DNA of 64,000 bases. Origin: Paragonimus westermani. Lineage: Eukaryota > Platyhelminthes > Trematoda > Plagiorchiida > Troglotrematidae. Position numbers and translations under genes: made by a program. The stretch spans positions 51,104-115,103 of the forward strand of contig QNGE01001021.1 in NCBI GenBank assembly GCA_008508345.1, given 5' to 3'. Below, piece after piece: positions 12,380 to 25,869 of the stretch. The notes under the pieces are model-generated. The model was not told where the DNA came from. It searched no databases and was given only the letters and a program-made list of their open reading frames with translations. Numbering within the stretch: the stretch's first letter is position 1; every line of letters starts with the position of its first letter.

Positions 12380-13970
12380 ACATTTCTATTACACGTGCAT
12401 GCGTGAGTTGTGTGTGTGTGTAGTCGTGGAATTTTAGCCTTGCTACATCGAAACCAGTACCGCAGTATGTACCTGATGAAGTACAAGACATCAAAATCGT
12501 GTAGTGTGCTAAGTTTGGATTCTGTCTACAAATCTGTCTTGGGGAACAGCTGTTTTAACATTATGACATATCACTGAGGAGAATGGGATTGCGATTGCGC
12601 TGGCCACCTCGAGTTGTTATATCATCACAGTACTGATATCCGACAGTTAACGAAGGGATGATGAGTGCGTTGGGCGTAAATTAAGCGAGTCGGTTACGTA
12701 CCTTTTCTTTCCTTAGATGAGACACAATTTCTATCAGTCTGGGCTTTGAATCAGTGGGAGAAACAGCATACCCACACGTTGCAAGCGCATCTCACATTTG
12801 AACTCGGTTATCTGCCCAATCCACTGTGTTATACGGAATCCACCGAATGATCCAGCGGTTTGACTGCCCTAGTAGGATTTCTCAACAGTTTACGGTGGAA
12901 TCCACGAAAACAATCGCTGAGCATTGAAAATCGTATTAATTAGAAGTAGTGTGGCCCATTTCATATTTCAGATTAGACCCAATACTGAGACAGTACTCCG
13001 TAGTACGGTTCATCGGATTCCCTACATCATTCACAGTCGAACGCATTCACTAGGTTTACGAATCCACTGAATACCGCAGGACAACAATTTTGTTAGGCTA
13101 AGAAGAGAAAGAAAAGAAGGCCTGTAAACCATGTATTCATTGTAGGTGTTCAAAGTGTTGTCCGTGATGTTACACCGCACCATTCTCCTTGGGCACACCA
13201 GTAGCACACTTTCCAAAGTAATCTGAGATATTGTAATATACTTGAAATTTCTCTCGACTTTGGATTCCTTTACCGTTTCGTGGACATTGTAGCGTATGTA
13301 CAACACTTTAAACCTCAGAATTTTTATTTTCTTTCGTACCTTTCACCTACAGATAAACCATGTGTTTAAATCGTGTGATACGAAAATAGAGTTTTCTTCT
13401 CGAAAGTCTCTAGTATCACGTTCTCTCTCCGCTCTGTCATATGTGTTTTGATTTTTGGACAGTTAAAGGCCAACAGAATCAGCTATCTACTTCAGCATAC
13501 TTCTAGATTTGTCTCCATGCTAATGCTATGCAGTAGCACGACGGACCAAATCCCTTGGAAATAATTTCATTCTATATGGTGGAACTCTAAACTTACGTAC
13601 TCTCATGTGAACCACTATGAGTTAGCTTCGTGTGTCCTCATGACATTTTGCTTCGTGTTCGCATCTGAGCTGTACCAATATGTTGGCCCTTGTGTACCGC
13701 GTATTTTTTCTGCATCAGAAAGAAAAACATAACAATCATATCCGGTGGCAATCGACCTAGCGTCGAACGAATGCTACATCCAGATATTCTTGTACAAATA
13801 AGACGATGTAATACTGTGTTATCCCGTTGAAATCAGATATAATCAAGTATTTCCGGTTATTCTAATGCTAATCGTTCACTATGCTGCAACAGATACAGAT
13901 AAGAATACTCCACTGGACTAAATATTTGCAAAAATACTCTAGTTTGTCACTGAATGGCATGTAAAGCTTT
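12380..13970. other. unassigned DNA between two PLE fragments
   Basis: No recognisable coding or repeat content, apart from a short TG run near 12408. The minus open frame at 13031-13306 (91 aa) matches nothing I know. Confidence 0.45.
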
Positions 13971-13974
13971 TACC

Positions 13975-14810
13975 GGTATATCGTTTATGATTTATTCATG
14001 ACCAAAGTAGAATCCACACTATGCAAAATCCTATCAAAACCCGTGTTGTACAGACGCTACGTAGATGATGGTCTAACCATCTCTGAGAGCTCGAGTGAAT
14101 CAGATACGAAGCTGAACTTAAAACTGACGAGAGAGTACGAAGCGCATGACTGCCTTCCGTACCTGGACATTTTAGTCACTCGAAGACCAGATGGCAGAGT
14201 AGGGTAATCCGTCTACAGGGAACCTACCTGGACTGGACTGTACATGCATTTCGACTAGATTTCTCTTATGCTGCACCGGACTTATGTCCGGTGCAGCATA
14301 AGAGAAATCTAGTCAGGACGCTTTTTCATAGAGCACGGAGGATTTGCACTGAAGACAACCTACAGTTAGATTTAGGCTTACTGAGAGACACTCTGCAGGT
14401 CAACGGGTACCCCTGCGATTTGTTAAAAAGTACAGCAAAGCCATCATCTCAACCGTCTGCCACATCTCACTGTTTATACAAATACTCGTGTAGCTGCAAT
14501 ATGAGCTACATAGGGAGGACAAACTAACAACTAGCTGTTCTTACCAAGGAGCATGTACCCAAATGACTGAAGAAGCAATTAGAAACGTCAGGAGCCCGTA
14601 TAGATACCGATGGACGGCACTCCGCATCTTCGGTCGCAAGGCACATAATACAAACAGGACGCATAGTCAAAGTTTCTGACGCGTTCTCGGTGATCTTTCG
14701 GAGCAACCGGAAACGCATACTCCAGTCTGCTGAGGCTTTGGCCATTAAACGTCACAGTCCCCCTGTGTGTTCAAAAACAATCTGTGTTGACACTGCGACT
14801 ACTCTGGTAG
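13975..14810 (+). mobile_element. Penelope-like element, RT C-terminal part plus GIY-YIG domain, with foldback mutation
   Basis: The pieces come in PLE order: DLFMTKVESTL (end of the RT fingers/palm, 13989 on), LYRRYVDDGLTI (RT catalytic YVDD, near 14050), CLPYLDILVTRRPDGRVG, TWTGLYMHFD, then VQHKRNLVRTLFHRARRICT (thumb), NGYPCDLL, the GIY-YIG entry YKYSCSCNMSYIGRTN (to 14526), EHVPK, SSVARHIIQTGRIVKVSDAF and PLCVQKQSVLTLRLLW with a stop at 14810. Internal stops (14205, 14256, 14525) and a frameshift near 14690 make it a pseudogene. YVDD itself is intact. A perfect 29-bp inverted repeat at 14253-14314 disrupts the thumb segment. The 5' part of the RT is absent. Confidence 0.88.
14253..14314. 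repeat. perfect 29-bp inverted repeat with 4-nt loop
   Basis: Arms 14253-14281 and 14286-14314 are exact reverse complements, separated by TTAT. The right arm is native PLE coding sequence (VQHKRNLV). The left arm is its inverted copy and replaces the few codons expected after HFD, introducing an in-frame TAG. Confidence 0.97.
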
Positions 14811-15199
14811 TTGGCATTCCCACAATTTCGATTTTCATTTTTGGTGTCTGTTTGTTTAAATCTTTAAGCCATGACTTCCGCTCTGTGGAATTTTGGCTTG
14901 TTTAAAATTAGTTGCATATCCATATGTGATCAGAATGTACGAAATATTACTCCGGTGAACATCACATGAATTACATCTTCTCATTGTTTTACTCAAATTC
15001 TTCGAGGGAACAAACTGTTTCGAAGGAAGAAAGGTCCGATAGTCCGTTTTCTAACAAGTCCTCCTCAAACCACTAAAATCCGGTCATGTTGACTTTGGAT
15101 TAGGATGAATCAATTGATGTTGTTGACAGACGGAGCAACTGACGTGCCGAAAATAGGGTTTCCTTAACAGTCCACTCAGAAAAAGGATTTCTCCGTCTG

Positions 15200-15425
15200 A
15201 ACCTGCTGTCAACTGTGTGTTCCTATACACGGCATACTCGAAAGACATAGGGGTCAGCTATACAGGGAGGCCCGATTACAGGAGCTCTAGATATCAGATG
15301 CGCGCAGACGTGAGTCATTTTGTATGTGAAGTTGCTATTCGTCACCATCACTCGGGTCTTAGCATCACTTCTGAAGATGTCGCTAACGCTCAACACCAAA
15401 TCTTACACAATTTATGAGTCTTCTT
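15200..15425 (+). mobile_element. possible PLE GIY-YIG remnant
   Basis: The frame gives NCVFLYTAYSKDIGVSYTGR and PDYRSSRYQM, resembling the PLE pattern (C-F-Y-x-C-x-CGVSYIGRTDRRLS). Beyond that the similarity fades. It is short and decayed, so chance resemblance is possible. Confidence 0.4.
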
Positions 15426-17307
15426 GAGTGCCGAACCGCACACGTAGGAGGAACGGGGTGGCAATTGCGTGGTCGGATCCGCACAACGATCATGAATACC
15501 ACAGTATAACCATCAGGTTGGTACATGGGAAGTCACAAAGAGCGGGCGTCATCGATCACTCGACCTCACTCGAACTTACATAAAACCCTTCGGATAATTT
15601 ACGCACCAAACGTCGGAGCCCTCTGCTGTTCATAGAGGCTGTAGTAATTACCAGTTGAAAGTCATCTTTCTACTCACATAAAAGTTTGATAATCAGTACC
15701 AGATTGCCCTGGTAACGAATGTGCACTGGTGTGTGTGCTTACGCCTATACGGTTGTTGATTTTGTCCTATGGCTTCACAATGTCCAATAAATTGTGCTAG
15801 ATAAACCTGATGAGATGCAGCACAACATACTCAAAAGACACCGTGCAAAAATCTGATTCCGAATTAGCTGTTCAGCTTCAATGAGAGGTTTGAAAGCAGT
15901 CAGGTGCTACTACTGTTAGACTGTGGTGGCCAAAACACTGAGGCGATGGAGCTGAGCGATCTGACATGAAATGCTCGTCAGCCAGGTGCCACGTGTTTAA
16001 AGCGGTTCATCAAGGACATTCGCAAATTCGTCTTGATCACGAAGCCCGTCTGTGGATAAACCCTCCGGGTGAACTCTTCACTTGGAATTCCTGTTAAATT
16101 GTTTGGTTCCGGGTTCTGTTTCCGGGTCCACAATTGTGGGATGATCAGTATGTTTTGGCTATGATGATTTACGGAGATTCGCCAGCCTTATTCGGTCAGC
16201 ACGCTCGTTGCTATACATCTTCGTACAGTGTTTAGAGTATGCGGCACCGTTTCCGATGTAACTTTGTGTCCCACAAGGCTGATGGGACACAACTTGAGCT
16301 TCTCCATGGATATTGAACGTTAAGAGAGGACGCCCTCACACAATATGACACGAAAAGAGATGTTGGAAGCAAAAAAGTCTCACTTGGTCCATTCAAAATT
16401 AGAAAGATTGAGATACATTTTGTTCTGATTGTCCCTACAGCCAAATAGACGTAAACAAACTTAAACTTTAATACTATTTTGGAATGTGTTCCTTCTCGAC
16501 TAGCAGGATTTTTGTTCACTTCTGGTGAAAATTTATGAACAATGAGAACTGACGACACTGGTGAAAATCACTCTACTCTGATTCTGCCAAGAACACTTCA
16601 GTGTGCTGCTGTAAACATGTTGTAAGTCGAACGTGGTAAGAATCTGCAGGCATTCAGTTGACCTAAGAAATCAGTCATGTCAGCTTCCGTTCATTAGTGA
16701 ATCCAGATGTTTTCGCACCGGACTTATTCGGCAGCTGTTCGTATGAGGTCATCGTGTTGATGCGTCTACAACCATGACAGGCATGTTTTATCCCACCCCT
16801 CTGACCACTTCTCCTGTCGCTCAACACACCGTATGTTACTCGTTGGCATTTGGGGGTGCAAAAGAATGGGGTAAATTAGCACCCTTCATATTCGAGTGAC
16901 CTTAAACAATGAGTTAATGCACACTAACCGAAAACATGGACTATAACGAATCATAAACACTTTGTACTGGATAGTCAGATTTAAAAACGTTGAAGAACAC
17001 CTAAATGTATGTACATAACAATTATATTCTTTACAAGTGTGATATTTGCATCTCCACACGCTGAATGAAATAATTGGAAAACGCTAATGCGCTTTACCTT
17101 ATGGATAGAGTGGAAAAGTATGGGATGCTTGATTTAATGTAATATTTTTACGTTCATAAGAAACTGTTTATGAAAGAGCTGGGTTTGTAACTTTAAAGCT
17201 TGTCTTCAAGTAGTATATTTTATAGTTAGACCATTAACCTGAACATATTCCAAAATTTTTGTCCAATGTCTACTCAATAAAATTTGTTGACAACAGTTCA
17301 AGTTCAA

Positions 17308-17336
17308 CCGTGTTTCGGTCTATTTAGACCAAACGG
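17308..17336 (-). other. GGTCTA/TAGACC hairpin, possibly retroelement terminal
   Basis: On minus this reads CCGTTTGGTCTAAATAGACC and then GAAACACGG, a near-perfect stem (CCGTTTGGTCTA with TAGACC-AAAC-CGG). It has the stem II plus GAAAC layout of minimal PLE hammerheads, but CTGANGA is missing on the 5' side. A weaker version (GTTTTGGTCTACTTAGACAT) is at 59253-59275. Confidence 0.35.
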
Positions 17337-17989
17337 GGTGTACGATGAGTCCATTCCTCACAGATTCATCACGTGTTTTGCAAATAACATAAATATTACG
17401 AGGTTTACGAAGGATACAACTGCGAACCAAAATGCGATTGCACAATTTCTGGTTGTTCATTAAGACCAAGACAGTTAAGGCACCACTGTGAACATCTTGC
17501 GTGCACAGAATCGTCGCTGTGGAGGAAAAGCCAGCATAAATGTCATAGCCTTGGACAGGAGAAAAGAATATCTGTGTTCAGCGAACGACGAGTCCAAATA
17601 CGCCTAACGGCCGGTGTCTTACAGATGTGCAGTAGTCAATGACTATGTGGCTTGCCTGATGCTCCAAGCCACAACCATACATTTGTTTTTTCTGTCAGCT
17701 TGCTTCTATGTATGCCAGTTACAGGAGACCTGACACGAATTGAGTGCCAGTGACTTCTGTCTTGCAGCTAACCGCACTCAGCAAACGATTGCTTTGTCCT
17801 AACGGTTCACCCATTACTCCGTTCTTCAAGGTCGTTTTCCTCGCTCTTTTCTCGGTGATGCTTAACATACTGGAAACCTCCACGCACATTTTGCTTGGCG
17901 CGCTTTTGAATGTCGCCAAATGGGGGAATGGTGAAGCCCTTGTTGCGCTTTTTTTTCTTATGGCTCCAGACCAGTGTGCAGTTAAATAC

Positions 17990-18050
17990 CTGTCATATTT
18001 CCCAAAACTGCTGGAAATATGCCGTTTGTTTTCAAATCCGGTCATTTTCT
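17990..18050. repeat. unclassified dispersed repeat, copy 2
   Basis: Partner of the block at 8045-8105, at roughly three-quarters identity over 50 bases. Confidence 0.4.
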
Positions 18051-21000
18051 TTTAGTTCGATACCGGCTAGAAACATAGTTCAAGTGATATTTGTGGAAGC
18101 ATTCTAACATTTAGGAAATGAGGGTCCAGCGCACACCCACGTACCCAACTAGTCGATGAGGAATCTTGAGAAGGACGCCCAGCGGTTATCCTAATCGATC
18201 ACGACATTCAATTTACTGACTGTTTTGAAAAATCCGTTCACCTATTTCCGTCTGAAACATCTTTCCTGTTTCGTCTTTAGTTGAAAAGTCGTGAAAAATG
18301 AAAACCAGATTATAGGGAGAACATTCACGAGCGTATTCCTCTGTCGAGGGTGACAGTAATTTGTTCTCATTCAGTGTAGTTCAATTTCACGAGCCATTCA
18401 CTAATAAATCCTTTTTTTTCATGTCACTTCAGGTACGGTCGATTGCATTCCGGTTTGTAATATTGAAGTATTTTGGGTAACGAATTTCCGGTGTAATGAA
18501 CACTCAAGTGAATATCCCAGGCCAGTTAATCTGTCCATACTCTCATGTTCAACGTGTAATGCTTCCGTATGTCTGATTCAGTCCGTTCCACCATCACCCG
18601 GTAAAAAAGCAGGAGCTGTTCGCGCATGTTCTTTAGACCACCATGATGCATTTGACATCACTGTCAAATATACGCTACTTTGGGTTCCCAGACATCGATC
18701 TTTTGTCACTCGTGGTCGATTCACTCAATGACCCAGCTGTTTAATCATCCACAGTTGGCCCTCCAAAGCTCAACTCTCTCCCCTGTCCTATCCAAGCTTT
18801 ATATGGCATCCGCACAGAGTTACGAACGCGTTTCCACCAAACATTCAAAAGATATGATGTTGGGCTTCAAACATCCTACAGAATTTTCGGTAATCGTCTT
18901 AGAAGATAGTTTTGGTTGCAAGCTGACAGACTAGTCAGGATACCACAGCCTCCCTTGAAACATCCGGATTTATTGACCTGTCGTGTTCATTTACGAGAAT
19001 AAAATCAATACGATGAATTGTTTACTGACTGTCGATTCCTTTATGCAATAAAGTCCAAGTTGTGTTCTTGCTTTGTTGTTGCACCGCCCACTTGTCTGCA
19101 TTTATCACCACATCCAGCGTCGAAATTCGCACACTACGTAAACCTCCGTTCTGTTACAAGATGCTGTATTGAAATACCCCGAAAGTTAGGTCTTATATTT
19201 TTTACAGATTCTGTTCGCACGAACTGAGCTGGCCACTAGTTCCAGACATTAAAGACATCATATGAGGATTGGTGAACTCACCAAAACATCGTGGAAGAAA
19301 TGTTAGCAGACAACTGCAACTGCAAGATGTGAACTGTGTTCTACTCTATTCAGCAGAGGGATCAGCTACGACAAGAAAAAATAGAACAAAGCTTTGCAGA
19401 TGATCACAGCACATGCAACCGCCGAAGGTGTGTTCATCTGTCAAAAATGTGTTAGAATGTTCTTTCCAGAACAGATTGCACACCCTCAATAAGAGATGTG
19501 GGCCTGCTTCAGTGATACAGTATTCCATTAGCACTACAACTACTGAGTGGTATTCAATGAAGTAATTAATGGTAGGAGTTATATTTAGCCAAACAGAGCA
19601 CTAAACTGCTCTCCTGAAAAATCCCCTTTTCGTAGGTTAATGCCTGTGAGTTTTCTAACATCGGATTGCATAATTGCTGGCACACTCCTACGTAAAATTT
19701 GACTAAGGGTGTTTTTATGAGGAAGAACAATGTATTTTAATAATAAAACATGAACACCCGAGTTACGGATCAATTCATTGGATACAGATAAACCATTTTT
19801 ATTGTATGCAATGACATCATCCAGAATTTCCGTATGGTACGGTATTATTGCGTCAGTAAACAGAAACAGACAAAACTATGCGGGGGTAAAGCTTCAGTAA
19901 GAAATTTGTATGACCGCCCTAGTTAGAGAGAAGTTAAGATGTGCCCTCAACCGTTACCTAACTATCGCATTCAAGTCTGTTGGATATTGAATTAAGAGGG
20001 CGTTGAAACAAGATGAGCACATCGATATAATAAACTGAGCTATACGTCACAAAACGCTCAAGGCTAACGGAAATTTTTAGAAAACCTATTGGACCTTTTG
20101 TATTAATACAACAAACTGCATGACCAACACGAATACGCGCCGACAGGTCCAATTGAGAAAACGTTAATTCACTATAGGACTGACCAAATGCTTGCTGTAG
20201 TTTTGATGAGCGATTTATTTGTACGAGAACTCGAGCTTGAATTTTGGCGACTGCCAGTCCCAAGAGCCAACGTGATCTGTGACATGTCGACTAACATCAG
20301 ACCAACTGAAATAGGGCGGTAAAATGCTTATTTGGGAAAAGCCAACTGTTTGTTCATCACCGAGTGTTTACCTGTCTGCAAAACAGTACACAACCAAACA
20401 CACCATAGACGGTGAAACGTTTATTCAGACATATCATACGAATTTTATAAAATAGATGGCCACGGGACTAAACGGGAGGCTGCACAGACTGAGATCTTCC
20501 TTGATTTTTGAGCAGGTCATGACACACTACAGTCAACTAAAATATTGCACACTATACAACTTCTGAATAACTGTCGAGATCAAGGAGTTATTTAAAAGTT
20601 CTCCTAGTTTGAAAATGTTAATTACCCACACGAATTAATGGGAAACTGTTGCTTTTCATTAAATACCTCTATCGACCATAACTTTATTGGTCATTCGGTG
20701 AACCCATTGTTTAAGATTCGCATACCTGTTTAGGAAATATGCGTTAAAAATATGTGTAATGCCTCCCCATGTCCTGAATTATTTTTAACATCTTTACAAG
20801 ACGCATACACACTGCTGGAAATGTATCAGTGGGTTTTCCATTACTGACTTCTTATCTGACATATTTTGATGATAATGAATTGCATGTGATGTCTCCATCA
20901 TGATCATCGAACGACGAGTACAGGAATCGTCTGAAACAATGTTGTTGAAAAGTCTTACAAATCGACTCTAAAAGTATGCAGGTTATGGTTACTAAGTAAG

Positions 21001-21769
21001 AAGTAAGTCATCCGGACAAGACTGTACACCAGCCTGCATTTGGAGAGCACCTGGAGGTCATCAGAGTTCCATTACTCGAACTGTGAACCGATTAACATAT
21101 AGAATGCGTGTAGTCTAAGGTGAATAACGTTGACTGTTAACAAGACTCTGAACTTTCAGTAGGTGGTATGTTCCATCCCAATGTCCTAATACAATGATTC
21201 GACCAGGATGAGCACAAGGCCTACACCATTATCATGGTAACAAAGTTCGTCACTTAAGAAAATGGGTTAGAGGTCAAATACAAGTCCAGAACTGCGGCAG
21301 GTATCTTACTAAAACCACTCTGCAAATTGGTTAACTGTACTAAATTAGGCTGACCTAAACCTTAGTCGAAATACGGATTTCCGTGACGTTCCACTCCTAA
21401 CAATCACCATTCATTCATATATTGTCTTCCAGCGTTCAGCCACCGTGGTTCATGTTTTAATAGATAATAGTGTTAAGCAATAGATATCTTCGGAGACAAT
21501 CACGTGATACGAAAATGACACGACACATTCGGTCAACTGGCCATTCATTAACTCACCACATCCGATTCTTGGAATCGCTCACAAAAGTGAGCATTTCAGG
21601 AAACCCATTTATTCTTCGGTTAACTGGTCTCCACACGAACCCCTCATCTGAAGCCGGTTCGATTGAATGGATACAAGATACTCAAGAACAGAAGACACCT
21701 GAAAAAGAACCAGTGAATTTACTAAAGCCGAACCCAGGAGAGTGCGGCATTTCCGCGTTATAACTTCTA

Positions 21770-24700
21770 ACGTAGTAACACGATTTCTCGGTGGATTGCG
21801 CCATTATTACCCAGGGAGAACATGATCTGTTGATACCTCTTACAATTTTGAGTGTTTCGATATCACATTCGAGCGTCCCCAGTTCAATTTAAGATCTCCC
21901 AATAGAGTTCTCTGGGTTGGTGTGGTGAAGAGGGGCGAACGTCTAATGTGTCAATGAACAGGTTAAGAGAGAAAAGGAGTTGACGAATACTTACGAATTC
22001 AGGGGATAGGGACTGGCCAAGTGTAGACAGTAAAAGAATTCGGCCAGAATTTACCCAGAAGTCAGGCTGAGAGATAGCCCTGTTTAACTGTGCAAATCAC
22101 ACGATCGACGAAGTATACGCATTAGTCAGAATGTCCGAACAAAAAGTCGATCGAAACAAGATGAACTTGAAAGTCGATAAACCATACGAGTAGTGTAACT
22201 AGTACATAGATCACCGCGTGTGTGTTTGCGTCAAACTGCAGTTGCACTAATGTTCAATAAGTTTTCGACGAAACAGTAGCATAGAACAATACTCCATCCT
22301 CAAGAATGTATTGTTTATGAGAAAAAATAGTATATACCAATATCCAATGAAACACCCAAAATTGTAGTCAACGATTATTGGGAAGTACAGTCTCATGGTC
22401 AGTATGAGTGACACGTTGACCAGCATACGGTTTTCACGTGTTGGCCAGCCTGTCATTAGCCACCTCGTAGATACCCAATCCAGACGACTGTATCATCGTA
22501 ACAGGTACTGAAAAACCGACTGTTCTTTGCTAACAATCTGGCTTTTTAAACGAACAAATGATCGTGGAATCAGTATTTTTGCCGCTTTTGCATTGTTACC
22601 GGCGTAGTTTGGTCGTTTCATTACATCTACCCTCTTTTGTTTGCATGTAAGCTGATGATACTATTTCAGTTTTGTACATAAGGCCCCGTAAACAGTAGCT
22701 AAGCAAGGGTCTCCTCTGTAGCTCTATACTAACAGGTTCGCTATGTAAGTGGCACTCTGAGCACAGAAGTGTCCTTCCTTCCTTTCGATGTCATCTCTTG
22801 GGGAGCGATTCAGGTGCCCTAACTTTCCGCTAACCAGTGGACCGTAAGAAACAACTCGTTCATGTTGCATATCATACTACCTGAGAAATTGGTTGAATGC
22901 GTAATGAAGAAACGTGAGCCGTTGCTATTGAAGGTTTCCTTTGATGCACTGACACGATCACAACCAAATATGCCTTAGACTGTAGTGGAAAAAAGGACAG
23001 GACCAAAACTGACACTAGGCTACGAATGACGACTCACAGCAATTGATCACAATAGATTCCACCACCCTTGCTTCACTACGGGTTGAAAGAAGGTTCCCCT
23101 TGAACGACAGAAACTCCAGTGAACTCGGTTCCTCCATTATGCTTAACCGGATGCCGTCACGGTTAGCTCACGATAACAACGACCATATGAAAGCAGAAGA
23201 CAAGGCGTGCAGGGATGAAATGTGTGTTGACTCAGACAATAGACAAATAGTTTATAGGAAGTCAATTATATGAACAGCTGTTTTCGGTCATGCTTGTTAT
23301 GTATGCTTGTTATGTATGAAAAATCGCGACAAATGTATGCTTGTTATGTGTGAAATCGCGACAAATGTATGCTTGTTATGTATGAAAAATCGCGACAAAT
23401 CAAACGGGTCATTAAAATCATGGACGTGGGGCAAATCATAGTTAACTGGAGGGGATTGCTGGTGAATGTGTGACACTGTTACTGGTGCATGCCATAACAT
23501 GTATTCGTCGGTGTCAAGTGGTTCCTTCTTGCTTGGATTTCAAGTGGCTGTGGAATAGTTGGCCAAGGGAAATGTAGGATTTGTACAAACCGTTTTTGTG
23601 CACACAGACAAGCTGTATGGTCTGACGGCGTGTGCAATGAACGTAACCGATGGAAAATAGTGTGTAGTCTGAGAGTAAAACAATGACAGACTCTACAGGG
23701 CTACTCGCTATGATAGCATGTGACGACCAACATATTCCTGTGATCCACTGTGACCGATATGAACGGTTTCGTGATAACTATAGTAACTTTTGCTGGTGGT
23801 CTGTTTCACACATTGTATTGGTGACGATGTGTGGTTTTCAGTTTTATCACAATGTATGACAAGGTTCTCGGCTGTTTACAATATCTCCGATACTTGACAA
23901 TATTCTTGGCCATCACAACCATTCAATCTCAACGTCTGAGACATCGACTAAAACGGATGTTTTATACGTTTCAGAAAAAGTGAACATAGCGCGTGTGAAA
24001 TTGTGCATACTCACTTACAACACATAACATGTAGTACCACGAGAATGACATTTTAGGCTTTTTCCAACAGTGTTGTTATTTTCCTTATCAGATATAGGGA
24101 GCCGCCTGACACAGAAACTCCAACCCAAAAACAAGGCGAGTTTCGCTGTGCGCGCGCGCATTCTGCCGTTCCACTGACAGATCGGAATCCCGGTGGTCCT
24201 TATTTGGTCATGTTTCGGGTGCCTGAACAAGTCGGGCAAGCCCCAGCTCGGGCTATGAGTAGCAGCCAACCAAGTAAGCCTGTCGTGACAGCTGAAGACA
24301 GGGTTTATACATTTGGATTAACAGACTGATCGTTGTCTCCAAGGCTGATTAAATAATGAGTTCAAGTCCACTCTGAACTTCGGTGATCTAGCCGTGACTC
24401 AGGCGAAACAAATGGCCTAGGGATGTGGTGTATTCTGCAATACCAGAATGGTACGATTGAGGACCGATCAAGCGCGAATGACGGCCTCGCGGAACTACAT
24501 CTGGTGGATATAACACTGAACACCTGGAATGACTGATATGTGAAGCCTACAGTGAACTAGTCAAACAACTCGGAATCGATTACTGAACGCACACCATCTA
24601 CCACTTCGTTTCAGCAATATTTTCTGTTGGGTCTGCTGAAGAATGGGACTAATCATTAGTTTTAAGTAGTTTCGGCTTCCTCCACATTGTGATCTTCATC

Positions 24701-25855
24701 CTATAAAGATTTCCGTTAACCATACTACACACTTCATTGTTTTTTCTAACAGTACTAATCGAATTCAACCTCTGTTTGAGTAACGCGCAATTCTTTCATT
24801 TTTCTCTTGTACAAACATCTAGGCCGAAGCCAATAGTATGACCAATTCAGCATGCTACGTATTCACTCGATCAGTTCAAATACGAAATTTTTTCATTGCG
24901 TCGAACGTCCACGTGATCAACCATGAGTGCCGGTTATTGATCGAGCCATTATTTCTCATTTGCCAGCACCCGTTGCCTACATTCGTTTATTCCGAAGTTC
25001 ACCAAATGTATATCAACCCGGTATTCGTATACGAAAAACAGGCCAATTTCAAACAAATTCAGACTGACTACAAGTCAAGTGGATAGTACGCTTCATATCC
25101 CTCGAGGGGTGAAGTTTCAGTTACTCACATAGTCCCATTCTCGGCAACCAGAGTGTAATTAAGTAAGTATGCTTGGGTCGAAACAATGACAATAATCATA
25201 GACTAAGTGGAAGGATTAACCGAGAGTCACAATCCACATAAGTAGAAAAAACATCCATCGATCCAGTTTCGTAATTATGGTTTAAGCATCTTGTGACCGT
25301 AGAGCACTTGACCGACGGAGTTCGGTGTGACTCCCCTATTAGTCGTGTTTGCTGAAGAATCAAACCAACTACCAGCAGCAGTTTGTTCGAGTTTTCGAGA
25401 AATTGTCATCCTTATTGATCTGTTCTGTGTATGATTTTATAAATGTGCCTAATATGTGTATGGGATTTTACTCACCAAACTGATAGTGAACCTGGACACC
25501 TAGTAAACCTTAAGTGATACAGAAATTGTGCCGTCAGATGTCCGAGGCCTGAATACACCAAAAATGACAATAACGTTGTCACCTCACTTCAATACTGAGT
25601 ATTCTCAACTAAGACGATTGGATTTATGATTCACGTTTCAGGAATATTAAGAGGGACTTATGAGTAAATATTTTACTTGAGGACTTGAGACGGGAGAGTG
25701 GGCGTGCTGAAAATGCGTTACACTGTTAACATGCACGTTTTGAAATTTCAAGATACTGCTATTTCAGTTCATGTATAAAATTCTACCGACAGTGAGGAGC
25801 AACTATGCGTTTCTGAAAAACACCAGTGGATCCAATATAAGTTTTATGTCTCTCT
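21770..25855. other. unassigned DNA with one minisatellite
   Basis: No supported gene. The only structured element seen is the tandem repeat at 23291-23400. A 12-bp alternating GC/CA run (TGCGCGCGCGCA) sits near 24149. Confidence 0.45.
23291..23400 (+). repeat. minisatellite, 32-34 bp unit, about 3.3 copies
   Basis: The unit begins TGCTTGTTATGTATGAAAAA and continues TCGCGACAAATGTA. There is a partial unit at 23291-23303 and full units at 23304-23337, 23338-23369 (shorter, TGTGTGAAATCGCG) and 23370-23400 (lacking the last few bases). Near-identity of the copies suggests recent tandem duplication. Confidence 0.92.
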
Positions 25856-25869
25856 TCACGTCAAATCAT

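Larger units (their letters stand above)
15426..21460. other. unassigned DNA, about 6 kb
   Basis: No supported gene. At 17719-18055 both strands are open for more than 300 bp, but neither translation shows a known domain, and the right half is repeated near 8.05 kb. The hairpin at 17288-17335 is listed separately. Confidence 0.45.

Noticed and set aside
15800..15815. CTGATGA at 15806 as a hammerhead core
   Set aside because: No stem II or GAAA at the right distance. The same holds for CTGATGA near 12475 and 38395.
17719..18055. Overlapping open frames of more than 100 aa on both strands
   Set aside because: No domain, no convincing splice sites, and part of the region is a dispersed repeat also seen at 8.05 kb.
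21470..21763. MTRHIRSTGHSLTHHIRF as a PLE GIY-YIG C-terminal remnant
   Set aside because: Only a short RH-x-x-TGH match. The remainder does not follow the PLE pattern.
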